64,000 bases of DNA from assembly GCA_951213105.1 (NCBI GenBank), contig OX578153.1, positions 52,081,020 to 52,145,019 of the forward strand, written 5' to 3'. The notes under the pieces are model-generated. The model saw only the letters and a program-made list of their open reading frames with translations. It was not told the origin of the DNA and did no database searches. Below are positions 36,264-46,472 of the stretch, piece after piece. This stretch comes from Amaurobius ferox. Its lineage: Eukaryota > Arthropoda > Arachnida > Araneae > Amaurobiidae. Position 1 is the stretch's first letter; the number at the start of each line of letters is the position of its first letter. The translations under genes and the position numbers were made by a program.

Positions 36264-37414
36264 AAAATCTGATGTGAGCAAGTAGCACATGACTTTCGCT
36301 GCACATTTAAACTCATTTTGTAATTTTTTATTTCATTATGCATTAAATTGAATTTAATTGCACCAAAAAATATAGAGAATTTTCTGATATTATATCCAAT
36401 TCGTTGTTTTTATGGCAACTTCATTTCGTTCGGCAACTTAATTCACTTTAAATTCTTCAGGTTCTTAAAGTTCCAAAAACTACAATATCTCGAGAACGGT
36501 CTTTCCTACGGTCGTGGGGTCAGATTTATCAGCTTAGTTGTCGGATGTTACATGTAGAACAATTACTTAATTAATATATTTCATCAATTATCAATTTTAG
36601 TCATTTATTTCAGAGTTTCACTATCTTGCACATGTAGTATTTTATTTTATAAATATATTAGAGTTGCGGGTAATTTCGCAAAAAAGGCAGATTTTTTTTT
36701 TCTAATCGTATCAAAATCTAACCAGCATCACAGTATCCCACGAGCGACTTATCTACCAAATTTTGTGTAATTTGATCAAGTAGTTTGTCAGCTAGAGTGG
36801 ATACATACAATTTTTGCCTGCCATTTCGCAATAAAGACTGGTTCATTTATACCGAATTGTACCAAAATCTAATCAGCACCACGGTCGCTCTCAAGTGATT
36901 TATCTACCAAATTTTAGGAAATTTAGTCGATTAGTTGAGTTAGAGAGGATATATACATTTTTGCGGGTCATTTCGTAAAAGGTTCTTTTTCAAATCGTAT
37001 CAAAATGTAATCAGCACCAGGGTAGGCCACAAGTAACTTATATACCAAATTTTGTAAAATTTGATCAATTAGTTTTTTAGTTAGAGTAAATACAGGCAAT
37101 TTTTTGCGAGCAATTTCGCAAAACAGGCGGGTTCTTTTATCTCAAATCATACCAAAAACTAATCAGCACCAGGGTCGCATACAAAAGACATACCTACCAA
37201 TTTTTATGAAATTCGGTCTATTACTTTTTGAGTTAGAGTGGATACATACATTGCACAGATAGACTCACAGACACACAGACAGACGTCAAGCTAAAAATAG
37301 TTTGTTCGTATTCTAGAGGTCTCAAAACGTGTAGATGCGTCGAAAACTCCAGTTGCGATTCTGTGTATGATTCCAATACTTTCCCTATACATTACCATGT
37401 ATTGCAGGAAAAGT
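36264..37414 (-). mobile_element. Array B copy 4, four-module form
   Basis: The longest array member. Four modules of the type CTACCAAATTTT...TTAGTTT...GAGTGGATAC lie at roughly 36740, 36900, 37040 and 37190. It is the most diverged copy, with a modified 3' end (GTGAGCAAGTAGCACATGAC). Confidence 0.85.
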
Positions 37415-38171
37415 AAAAATCTGATGTGGGCAGCACATGGCTTTTCCTGAAGACTTATATCCACGTTCACTTTATTTTAATTAAATTTAGTTCACTTTTA
37501 ATTCAATGTCCGTTCTCATTTGGTAACTGGACTTATTTTCAAAGGTGGCATAGAGAAAATACGAAAAGACTAAAATATCTCGAGAACGGCTAGTCCTAGT
37601 GTAATGGGGTTGGTCTTATTATTTTCTTCGTGAAAAATTACGTATAAAACAAGCATTTAATGGATATATTTGAGCATACGTAGCTTTTTATTTTAGATCT
37701 TGACGATTTTTGCGGGCCATTTTGCAAAAAAAGACAGGTTATTTTTTTGCAAATCGTACCAAAATCTAATCAGCACCAGGGTAATCCACAAACGACACGA
37801 CTTATCTACCGAATTTTGTGGAATTTGGTAAATTAGTTTTTTCAACTACAGTGGATTCAAACAATTTTTGCGGACCATTTCGCAAGAAAAGTTAGGTTTT
37901 TTTTATCTCGAATCGTACTAAAAACTAATCAGCACCAGGGTCACGCCCAAGTGACTCACCTACCAAATTTTTTGAAATTCGGTCCAGTAGTTTTTTAGTT
38001 AGAGCGGATAATTACATTGCACAGACAGACAGACACACAGATGTCACGCTCAAAATAGTATTTTCGCATTCTAGGGGTCTCGAAACGTGTAGATCCGTCG
38101 AAAACTCGAGTTGCGATTTTCGGCACGATTCCAATACTTTCACTATACATTACCATGTATTGCAGGGAAAG
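37415..38171 (-). mobile_element. Array B copy 5
   Basis: Complete, two modules. Its 5' end reads GGGAAAG rather than GGGAAAGT, the only array junction one base short. Confidence 0.9.
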
Positions 38172-38959
38172 AAAAATCTGATGTGGGCAGCACATGACTT
38201 TCGCTGCAGACGCGAATTCATTCTTTCTATATTTCTTTAAGAATTCATAAATTGAGTTTAATTGTACAAGATAACACAACATTTTCATTTTTAATTCAAT
38301 TTCTGCTTTTATTTGGTAAATGGACATTTTTCCAAAGGCGACATAACAAAAATGCAAAAAATCTCAAATATCTCGAGAACGGTTAGTCCTAGAGAAATAG
38401 AGTTGTTTTTGTTCTTTTCCTCGTCTAAAATTACGTATAAAACAAGCATTTAATTGATACATTTGAACATACGTAGTCTTTTTTTCAGATATTGGAGATT
38501 TTTGCGGGCCATTTCGCGAAAAGGGGCAGGTTTTGTTCTTTTCCAAATCGTACCAAAATCTAATCAGCACCAGAGTATCCCACAAGTGATTTATCTACCA
38601 AATTTTGTGAAATTTGGTCAATTAGTATTGCAGCTAGAGTGGATACATGAGATTTTTGAGGGCAATTTCGCAAAAAAAGGCGGGGTTTTTTTCCGAATTG
38701 TACCAAAAACTAATCAGCACCAGGGTCATGCCCCAGAGTCTTACCTACCAAATTTTATGAAATTCGGTCCATTTCTTTTTGAGGGGATACATACATTGCA
38801 TAGACACACAGACAGACACACACACAGACGCCACGCTAAAAATGGATTTTTCGTATTCTAGAGATCTCGAAACGTGTAGATCCGTCGAAAACTCGAGTTG
38901 CGATTTTCGGCATGATTCCAATACTTTCCCTATACATTACCATGTATTGCAGGGAAAGT
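38172..38959 (-). mobile_element. Array B copy 6
   Basis: Complete, two modules; belongs to a subgroup with CAGACGCGAATTCATTC-type 3' body. The 135-codon frame across it is not a gene. Confidence 0.9.
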
Positions 38960-39919
38960 AAAAATCTGATGTGCGCAGCATATGACTTTCCCTGCAGACT
39001 CAAATTCATATTTTTTTTATTTCATTAATAATTCATTGGATTGGGTTTAATTGAACCAAATAACACTAAATTTGCATTTTTAATTCAACTTTTGTTTTTA
39101 TTTGGTAATTGGACATTTTTCCGAAATCGGCGTAACAAAAATGCAAGAAATCTCAAATTTCTTGAGAACGGTTAGACCTAATGTATAACGGACTGTATTA
39201 TATTATTTTCCTCTTCAAAAATTGCGTATAAAATAAGAATTTAATTGATACATTTGAGCAACACACTACTTAGTCTTTTTTTTTTTTTTTCAGATTTTGG
39301 CGATTTTGGCGGACCATTTCGTAAAAAAAAAGGCAGGTTGTTCTCTTCTGAATCTTACCAAAATCTAATAAACACCAGTGTATCCCACAAGAAACTCATC
39401 TAACAAATTTTGTGAAATTTGGTCAATTAGTATTTTAGCTACAGTGGATACATGAAATGTTTGCGGGCCATTTCTTAAAAAAAAGCAGGTTCTTCTTTTC
39501 CGAATCGTACCCAATTCTAACCAGCATCAAAGAATCCAACAGGTAATTTATCTACCAAATATTGTGAAATTTGGTAAATTAGTATTTCAGCTAGAGCGGT
39601 CAAATGACATTTTTACGGGCCTTTTCGCAAAAAAATGCGGGTCTGTTTTTGTGAATCGCACCAAAAACTAATAAGCACCATGGCCACATTCAAGTGGCTT
39701 ATCTACTAAATTTTATGAAATTCAGTTCATTAGTTTTTGATTTAGAGTGGATACATACATTGCACAGACAGACAGACACACACACAGACGTCACACTAAA
39801 AATAGTTTTTTTGAATTCTAGAGGTCTCGAAACGTGTAGATCCGTCGAAAACTCGAGTTACGATTTTCGACATGATTACAATACTTTCCCTATACATTAC
39901 CATGTATTGCAGGGAAAGT
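38960..39919 (-). mobile_element. Array B copy 7, three-module form
   Basis: Complete, three modules near 39395, 39545 and 39700. Confidence 0.9.
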
Positions 39920-40384
39920 AAAAATCTGATGTGGGCAGCACATGACTTTCCCTGCAGACTTATATCCACGTTCTGTTTATTTTAATTAAATTTATTTCAC
40001 TTTTAATTCAATTTTCTTTCTCATTCGGTAACCGGACTTATTTTCAAAGGTGACGTAGAGAAAATACGAAGAACTAAAATATCTCGAGAACGGCTAGTCC
40101 TAGTGTAATGGGGTTGATCTTATTCTTTTCTTCGTTAAAAATTACGTATTAAACAAGCATTTAATTGATATATTTGAGTATACCTAGTTCTTTAGTTTAG
40201 ATTTTGACGATTTTTGAGGGCCATTTTGCAAAAAAAGGCAGGTTAGTTTTTTCCGAATCGTACCAAAATCTAATCAGCACCAGGGTAATCCAAAAGAGAC
40301 TCATCTACCGAATTTTGTGAAATTCGGTCCATTAGTCTTTCAGTTAGAGTGGATACAAGATCTTGCGGGCCATTTCGCAAAAAA
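39920..40384 (-). mobile_element. Array B copy 8, truncated
   Basis: Has the 3' end and one module but stops at CCATTTCGCAAAAAAAAAA, where copy 9 starts in the A run. The 5' half and microsatellite are gone, consistent with recombination or a template jump within the A run. Confidence 0.85.
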
Positions 40385-40385
40385 A

Positions 40386-41141
40386 AAAAATCTGATGTGG
40401 GCAGCACATGACTTTCCCTGCAGACTTATATTCACGTTCTATTTATTTAAATTAAATTTAATTCACTTTTAATTCAATTTTCGTTCTCATTTGAAAACTG
40501 GATTTATTTTCAAAAATGGTGTAGGAAAAATACGAAAAACTAAAATATCTCGAGAACGGCTAGTCCTAGTGTAATGGGGTTGGTCTTATTCTTTTCTTCG
40601 CTAAATATTACGTATTAAACAAGCATTTAATGGCTATATTTGAGCATACGTATTTCTTAAGTTTAGATTTTGATAATTTTTGCGGGCCATTTTGCTAAAA
40701 AAGGCAGGTTATTATTTTTCGAATTATATCAAAATCCAATCAGCAACAAGGTGGCCTACAAGCGACTTATCTACCAAATTTTGTGAAATTCGGTCCATTA
40801 GTCTTTCAGTTAGAGTGGATACAAGCTTTTGCGGGCCATTTCCAAAAAAGGCGGGTTCTTTTAACCCGAGTCGTACCCAAAACTAATCAGCACCAGATTC
40901 GTGCACAAGTGACTTGCCTACCAAATTTTATGAAATTCGGTCAATTAGTTTTTTAGTTAGAGTGGATACAAAATCTGCACAGACAGACAGACACACAGAC
41001 ACACACACAGACGTCACGTTAAAAATAGTTTTTTCGTATTCTAGAGGTCTCGAAACGTGTAGATCCGTCGAAAACTCGAGTTGCAATTTTCGCCATGATT
41101 CCAATACTTCCCTATACATTATCATGTATTGCAGGGAAAGT
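40386..41141 (-). mobile_element. Array B copy 9
   Basis: Complete, two modules. Confidence 0.9.
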
Positions 41142-41984
41142 AAAAATCTGAAGTGGGCAGCTCATGACTTTCGCTGCAGACTTATATCCACGTTCTCTTT
41201 ATTTTAATTAAATTTAATTCACTTTTAATTCAATTTTCGTTCTCATTTGATAACTGGACTTATTTTCAAAAGTGGCGTAGAGAAATACGAAAAAACTAAA
41301 ATATCTCGAGAACGACTAGTCCTAGTGTAATGGGGTTGGTCTTATTCTTTTCTTCGTTAAAAATTACGTATTAAACAAGCATTTAATGGATATATTTGAG
41401 TATACGTAGTTCTTTAGTTTAGATTTTGACGGTTTTTGAGAATCATTTTGCAAAAAACGGCAAGTTATTTTTTTCCGAATCATACCAAAATCTAATCAGC
41501 ACCAGGGTGACCCACAAATGACTCATCTGCCGAATTTTGTGATATTCGGTCCATTAGTTTTTTTATCTAGAGTGGATACAAGCTTTTGTGGGCTATTTCG
41601 CAAAAATAGGTGAGTGCTTTTATCCCGAATCGTACCCGAAACTAATCAGCACCAGACTCGCCCACAAGTGACTTACCTACCAAATTATTTGAAATTCGGT
41701 TCATTAGTTTTTTAGTTACAGTGGATACAAAATCTGCACAGACAGATAGACACACAGACAGACACACAGACACACACACAGACGTCACGCTAAAAATGGT
41801 TTTGTCGTAATCTAGAGGTCTCGAAACGTGTAGATCCGTCGAAAACTCGAGTTGCGATTTTAGACATGATTCCAATACTTTCCTTACTTTACTACTTTCC
41901 TTACTTTTCCTCTTCTAATACTTTCCTTTTTATTAAATTTTTACTTTCCTTGCAATACATTACCAAATGTATTTCACGGAAAGT
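41142..41984 (-). mobile_element. Array B copy 10 with an altered 5' end
   Basis: Two modules; behind the usual ATTCCAATACTTTCC the hairpin is replaced by a run of ACTTTCCTTACT-like words (41871-41945) before a second, degenerate hairpin. This may be slippage inside the hairpin. Confidence 0.85.
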
Positions 41985-42932
41985 AAAAATCTGATGTGAG
42001 CAGCACATGACTTTCCCTGCAGACTCAAATTCATATTTTTTCTTTAATAATTCATTAAATTGAGTTTAATTGCACAAAATAACACTAAATTGGCATTTTT
42101 AATTCAATTTCTGTTTTTATTTGGTAATTAGACATTTTTCTAAAAGTGGCATAACTAAATGCGAAAAATCTCAAATATATCGAGAATGGTTAGTCCTAGA
42201 GTAATAGAGTTGTTCTTATTATATTACCCATCGAAAATTAAGTATAAAACAAGCATTTAATTGATATATTTGAACATACATAGCTTTTTTTAGATTTAGC
42301 GATTTTTGAGGGCCATTTCGTAAAAAAGGCAGGTTGTTCTTTTCCGAATAATACCAAAATCTAATCAGCACCAGAGTATCCCCCAAGTCACTCATCTATC
42401 AAATTTTGTGAAATTTGGTCACTTAATATTTTAGTTAGAGTGGATACATGACATTTTTGCGGGCCATTTCGTAAAAAAAGGCAGGTTGTTCCATTCCGAT
42501 TAATACCAAAATCTAATCAGCACCAAAGTATCGTACAAGTAACTTATCTACCAAATTTTGTGAAATTTGGTCAAATAGTATTTTAGCTAGAGTGGATACA
42601 TGAAATTTTTACGGGCCATTTCGCACAAAAAGGCGGGTTCTGTTTTTACGGATCATACCAAAAACTAATGAGCACCAGGGTCACATCCAAGTGACTTACC
42701 TACCAAATTTTATGAAATTCGGTCCATTAGTTTTTGAGTTAGAGTGGATACATACATTGCACAGACAGACACACAGACAGACAGACAGACACACACACAG
42801 ACGTCACGTTAAAAATGATTTTTTCGTATTCTAGAGGTCTCGAAACGTGTAGATCCGTCGAAAACTCGAGTTGTTATTTTCGGCATGATTCCAATACTTT
42901 CCCTATACATTACCATGAATTGCAGGGAAAGT
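41985..42932 (-). mobile_element. Array B copy 11, three-module form
   Basis: Complete, three modules. Its 5' end carries the variants ACGTTAAAAATGATTTTTTC, GTTGTTATTTTCGG and CATGAATTGCAG, shared only with copy 12. Confidence 0.9.
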
Positions 42933-43729
42933 AAAAATCTGATGTGAGCAGCACATGACTTTCCCTGCAGACTTATATTAACGTTCTCTTTATTTTAATT
43001 AAATTTATTTCACTTTTAATTCAATTTTCGTTCTCATTCGGTAACCTGGCTTATTTTCAAAGATGGCGTAGGGAAAGTACGAAAAACTAAAATATCTCGA
43101 AACGGCTATTCCTAGTGTAATGGGGTTGGTCTTATTATTTTCGTCGTTAAAAATTACGTATTAAACGAGCATTTAATGGATATATTTGAGTATACCTAGT
43201 TCTTTAGTTTAGATTTGGACGATTTTTGCGGGCCATTTTGCAAAAAAAGGCAGGTCATTTTTTTCCGAATCGTACCAAAATCTAATCAGCACCAGAGTAA
43301 TCGATAAGTGACTCATCTACCGAATTTTGTGAAATTCGGTCCATTAGTTTTTCAGCTACAGTGGATACAAGCTTTTGCGGGCCATTTCTCAAAAAAGGCG
43401 GGTTCTTTTATTCCGAATCGTACTCAAAACTAATCAGCACCAGCCCCGCCCACAAGTGACTTACCTACAAAATTTTGTGAAATTCGGTCTATTAGTTTTT
43501 TAGTTAGAGTGGATACAATATCTGCACAGACAGACACACAGACACACAGACACACAGACAGACACACAGACAGACACACACACAGACACACACACAGACG
43601 TCACGTTAAAAATGATTTTTTCGTATTCTAGAGGTCTCGAAACGTGTAGATCCGTCGAAAACTCGAGTTGTTATTTTCGGCATGATTCCAATACTTTCCC
43701 TATACATTACCATGAATTGCAGGGAAAGT
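42933..43729 (-). mobile_element. Array B copy 12
   Basis: Complete, two modules, longest CAGA/CACA run of the array (43525-43598). Its body resembles the B element at 2173 (GTACGAAAAACTAAAATATC, GGTAACCTGGCTTATTTTC), while its 5' end matches copy 11. Confidence 0.9.
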
Positions 43730-43864
43730 AAAAATTGAATAAAAAGTGCAAATTCAGTGTTATTTAATGGAATTAAACCCAATTTAATGAATTATTAAAG
43801 AAATAAAGAGAAAATGAATATGAGTCTGCAGCGAAAGTCATGTGCTGCCCACATCAGATTTTTT
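43730..43864 (+). mobile_element. Family B 3'-end fragment closing the array
   Basis: Opposite-strand fragment that starts at AAAATTGAATAAAAAGTGC and keeps the 3' subterminal repeat and stem-loop ATGTGCTGCCCACAT. Confidence 0.85.
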
Positions 43865-44231
43865 ACTTTCTTAGACTAAGTATTACAGTATAGCGACAGT
43901 ATAAAGTGATTTTGTAACTATAAAAAATATCGAACGCCCGTGTGCATGCAGCCTGTGGTTTCTGTATCATATGCAGAACCTTATTGAATGTAGACGCCAA
44001 GGCTAGTCAATGTTTCCGGAGATGCCGTGCAGAACAAGGGTACAAGTAATGAAAGGGATGTGCGAAGCCATGCAGCTCCCTTTACGTCGAATATTAAACA
44101 TCCTCTGCGTGGTACCAAAATGAGCTCAGATGGCGACAAGGTCTCTATTATGGGTGAATCCCCCCGTTGTCACCACATTGCGTCATTGTTTTGAACATTT
44201 TAGCTAAAGGACTCAAATCTGTCCCATTATT
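43865..44231. other. Unassigned spacer
   Basis: A slightly more GC-rich, non-B sequence; no gene or RNA recognised. Confidence 0.45.
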
Positions 44232-45003
44232 ACTTTCTCTGCAATACATAGTAATGTATAAGAAAAGTATTGGAATCATATCGAAAATCGCAACTCGAGT
44301 TTTCTACGAATCTACACGTTTCGAGACCTCTAGAATACGAAAAAACCATTTTTAGCGTGACGTCTGTGTGTATGTCTATGTGTGTGTCTGTGTGTCTGTC
44401 TGTCAATGCAGATTTTGTATCCTCTCTAACTAAAAAACTAATTGACCGAATTTCATAAAACTTGGTAGGTAAGTCACTTGTGGACGAATCTGGTGCTGAT
44501 TAGTTTTGGGTACGATTTGGGATAAAAGTTCCCGCCCTTTTTTTGCGAAATGGACAGCAAAAGCTATCCCCTCTAGCTGAAAAACTAATGGACCGAATTT
44601 CACAAAATTCGGTATATAAGTCGCTTGTAGGTCACTCTGTAGCTGATTGGATTTTAGTACGCTTCGGAAAAAAATAACCTGCCTTTTTTTGCAAAATGAC
44701 CGGCAAAAATCATCAAAATCTAAAGTAAAAACTACGTATGCTTAAATATATCCATTAAATGCTTGTTTTATACGTAATTTTTAATGAAGAAAAGAATAAG
44801 TCCAACTCTATTACACTAGGACTAGCCGTTCTCGAGATATTTCTTAGTTTTTTCGTATCTTCTCTACGCCACCTTTGAAAATAAGTCCAGTTACCAAACG
44901 AAAACGAAAATTGAATTGAAAGTTAATTAAATTTAATTAAAATAAAGAGAACGTGGATATAAGTCTGCAGGGAGAGTCATGTTCTGCCCACATCAAATTT
45001 TTT
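44232..45003 (+). mobile_element. Family B element
   Basis: Complete copy on the plus strand: hairpin, CTCGAGTTTTCTACGAATCT, TG/CTG run (44363-44404), two modules, GCCGTTCTCGAGATATTTCT, 3' end CATGTTCTGCCCACATCAAA. Confidence 0.9.
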
Positions 45004-45675
45004 CCCGACAAAATGAGAAAATGTTTGTGGAGAAAAGTATGTGTTTCACTAATCTGTTTATATCGTGCTGGATTTCATTAAAAACGTCAGCTACTGTATA
45101 TTTAATTCTGGTTATTAACAACATAATTCTACCTGCTTGGATGAGTAAGACAGACTTCTAACTGATAAAAAAATTTGGTGTGAGCAGCACATGACTTTAC
45201 CTACAGACTTTTTCTCTTTATTTCATTAATAATTCATTAAATTGGTGTTAATTACGTTAACTAACACACATTATTATTTGCTATGACACAGAATTTACAT
45301 TTTCATTTCAGTTTTCGTTCTTATTTGGTAACTGGACGAATTTTCAGAACCAGCGTATCAAAAATGTGAAAATACTTAAATATCTCGAGAACGGCTTGTA
45401 CCAGAGTAATGGGGTTGATCTTATTCTTTTCATTGTCGAAACTTATGTATAAAACAAGAATTCAATTGATACATTTGTATTTAGTATTTTAATTTAGATT
45501 TTGACGATTCTTGTGGGCCATTTCGCAAAAAAAGTTGAGTTGTTTTATCGCAAATTGTACCAAAATCTAATCAGCAACAGTGTCACCACAAGTGACTTAC
45601 TTACCTGTAAAATTTTATCAAATTTGGTCAATTAGTTTTTGAGTCAGAATGGATACATACATTGCACATACACAC

Positions 45676-45715
<40 letters not shown>

Positions 45716-45716
<1 letters not shown>

Positions 45717-46107
45717 AGCCAACGGCCCTACCGTGCTAAAAACACCGGTTTTCGTTAGATCACCGAAGTCAAGCAGCATCGGGCGCGGTTAGTACGGGTG
45801 GGTGACCACCTGGGAACACCGCGTGCTGTTAGCACATTTCAGGAGCGGTAGCCCGGTGGTTTGCGCACTGGATTTGCACGCTGCCACAACTGCCGCTGTG
45901 TTCATGCGGAGTACGATCACTTTAAACATGTGGGTCCGTAAGCTCTTCCGAGAGGTTGGTGGTAGGGAAAGGAGGGTATCGTCCCCGTGGATGACTCCCC
46001 CACTGGGTTCCGGTCTAAATTGTGTGGCACTTCCCGGCCGTCCATACGATTACCTTACACCTTTCTGGTAGGTCGGACGGTCTGGGTCTCAACAACAACA
46101 ACAACAA
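45716..46107 (+). mobile_element. Composite SINE: 5S rRNA head, tRNA-like part, CAA tail
   Basis: Three parts. First, a 116-bp 5S-like head (45718-45833). Second, a segment starting GGAGCGGTAGCCCGGTGGTT (45842-45861) and continuing to GCGCACTGG, which looks like the 5' half of a tRNA with its A box, followed by about 200 bp of unknown body. Third, a CAACAACAACAACAAC tail (46091-46106). It sits inside a (CA)n run of a B element, so a target duplication cannot be read. The order matches 5S-derived or 5S/tRNA dimeric SINEs transcribed by RNA polymerase III. The tRNA part is less certain than the 5S part. Confidence 0.7.
45718..45833 (+). pseudogene. 5S rRNA-derived sequence
   Basis: Starts GCCAACGGCCCTACC and ends GCGTGCTGTTAGC, which pair as helix I with one mismatch. 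Internal promoter parts are recognisable: AAGTCAAGCAGCATCGGGCG (box A region), GGTTAGTACG (intermediate element), GGTGACCACCTGGGAACACC (box C). Length is 116, against about 119-120 for animal 5S. No T run follows; the sequence continues into the rest of the SINE, so I call it a SINE head rather than a working gene. Confidence 0.8.
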
Positions 46108-46252
46108 CACACACACACAGACGCCAGGCTAAAAATAGTTTTTTCCTGTTTTAGAGGTCCCGAAACGTGTAGATCCATCGAAAATTCGAGTTGCGATTTT
46201 CGGCATGATTCCAATATTTTCCCTATAATTTAACATGCATTGCAGGAACAGT

Positions 46253-46472
46253 AATAACTTCTCTTGATAAGAGAATTTGCAGGCTTTGCGCCTCTTTCTG
46301 ACCCTGAAGGAAAACTCGTAATTTTACTATCGTCCGCTGGCGGCTGGTTTATCGATATTTCGGTCGTGCTCTCCCGGTCTGATCAAAATTATGTCATTGG
46401 GTTTTGTTTTGCATCACATGATTTCGACGTTGTCTCGCCAAAATTTTTTGGAGACATGAAAGCGCTGCATTT
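46253..46472. other. Short unassigned spacer
   Basis: Nothing recognisable; bounded by two B elements. Confidence 0.4.

Larger units (their letters stand above)
33264..43864 (-). repeat. Head-to-tail array of twelve family B elements
   Basis: Twelve minus-strand B copies follow one another, joined in most cases by the same junction (GGAAAGTAAAAATCTGATG, read on the plus strand), where the 5' hairpin of one copy abuts the T run and stem-loop of the next. Four plus-strand fragments sit at junctions (33264-33368, 34125-34464, 36030-36263, 43730-43864). Length varies with the number of internal modules. Individual copies are listed separately. Confidence 0.9.
45167..46252 (-). mobile_element. 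Family B element carrying a SINE
   Basis: 3' end at 45167 (stem-loop GTGAGCAGCAC), body and one module to 45668, a (CA)n run, then the inserted SINE (45716-46107), then the rest of the CA/CAGA run and the 5' segment with a decayed hairpin ending near 46252. Confidence 0.85.

Noticed and set aside
38454..38861. 135-codon frame
   Set aside because: Lies wholly inside array B copy 6, whose sequence recurs with frame-breaking changes in the neighbouring copies.
33382..43729. CRISPR-like or bacterial repeat array
   Set aside because: Units are 750-1150 bp transposons in eukaryotic DNA, not short repeats with unique spacers.
45718..45833. Functional 5S rRNA gene
   Set aside because: No terminating T run after the 3' end, continuation into a SINE-like body and tail, and insertion inside a transposon argue for a SINE head.
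45802..46071. 89-codon frame
   Set aside because: Overlaps the 5S-derived SINE; openness is explained by higher GC content.
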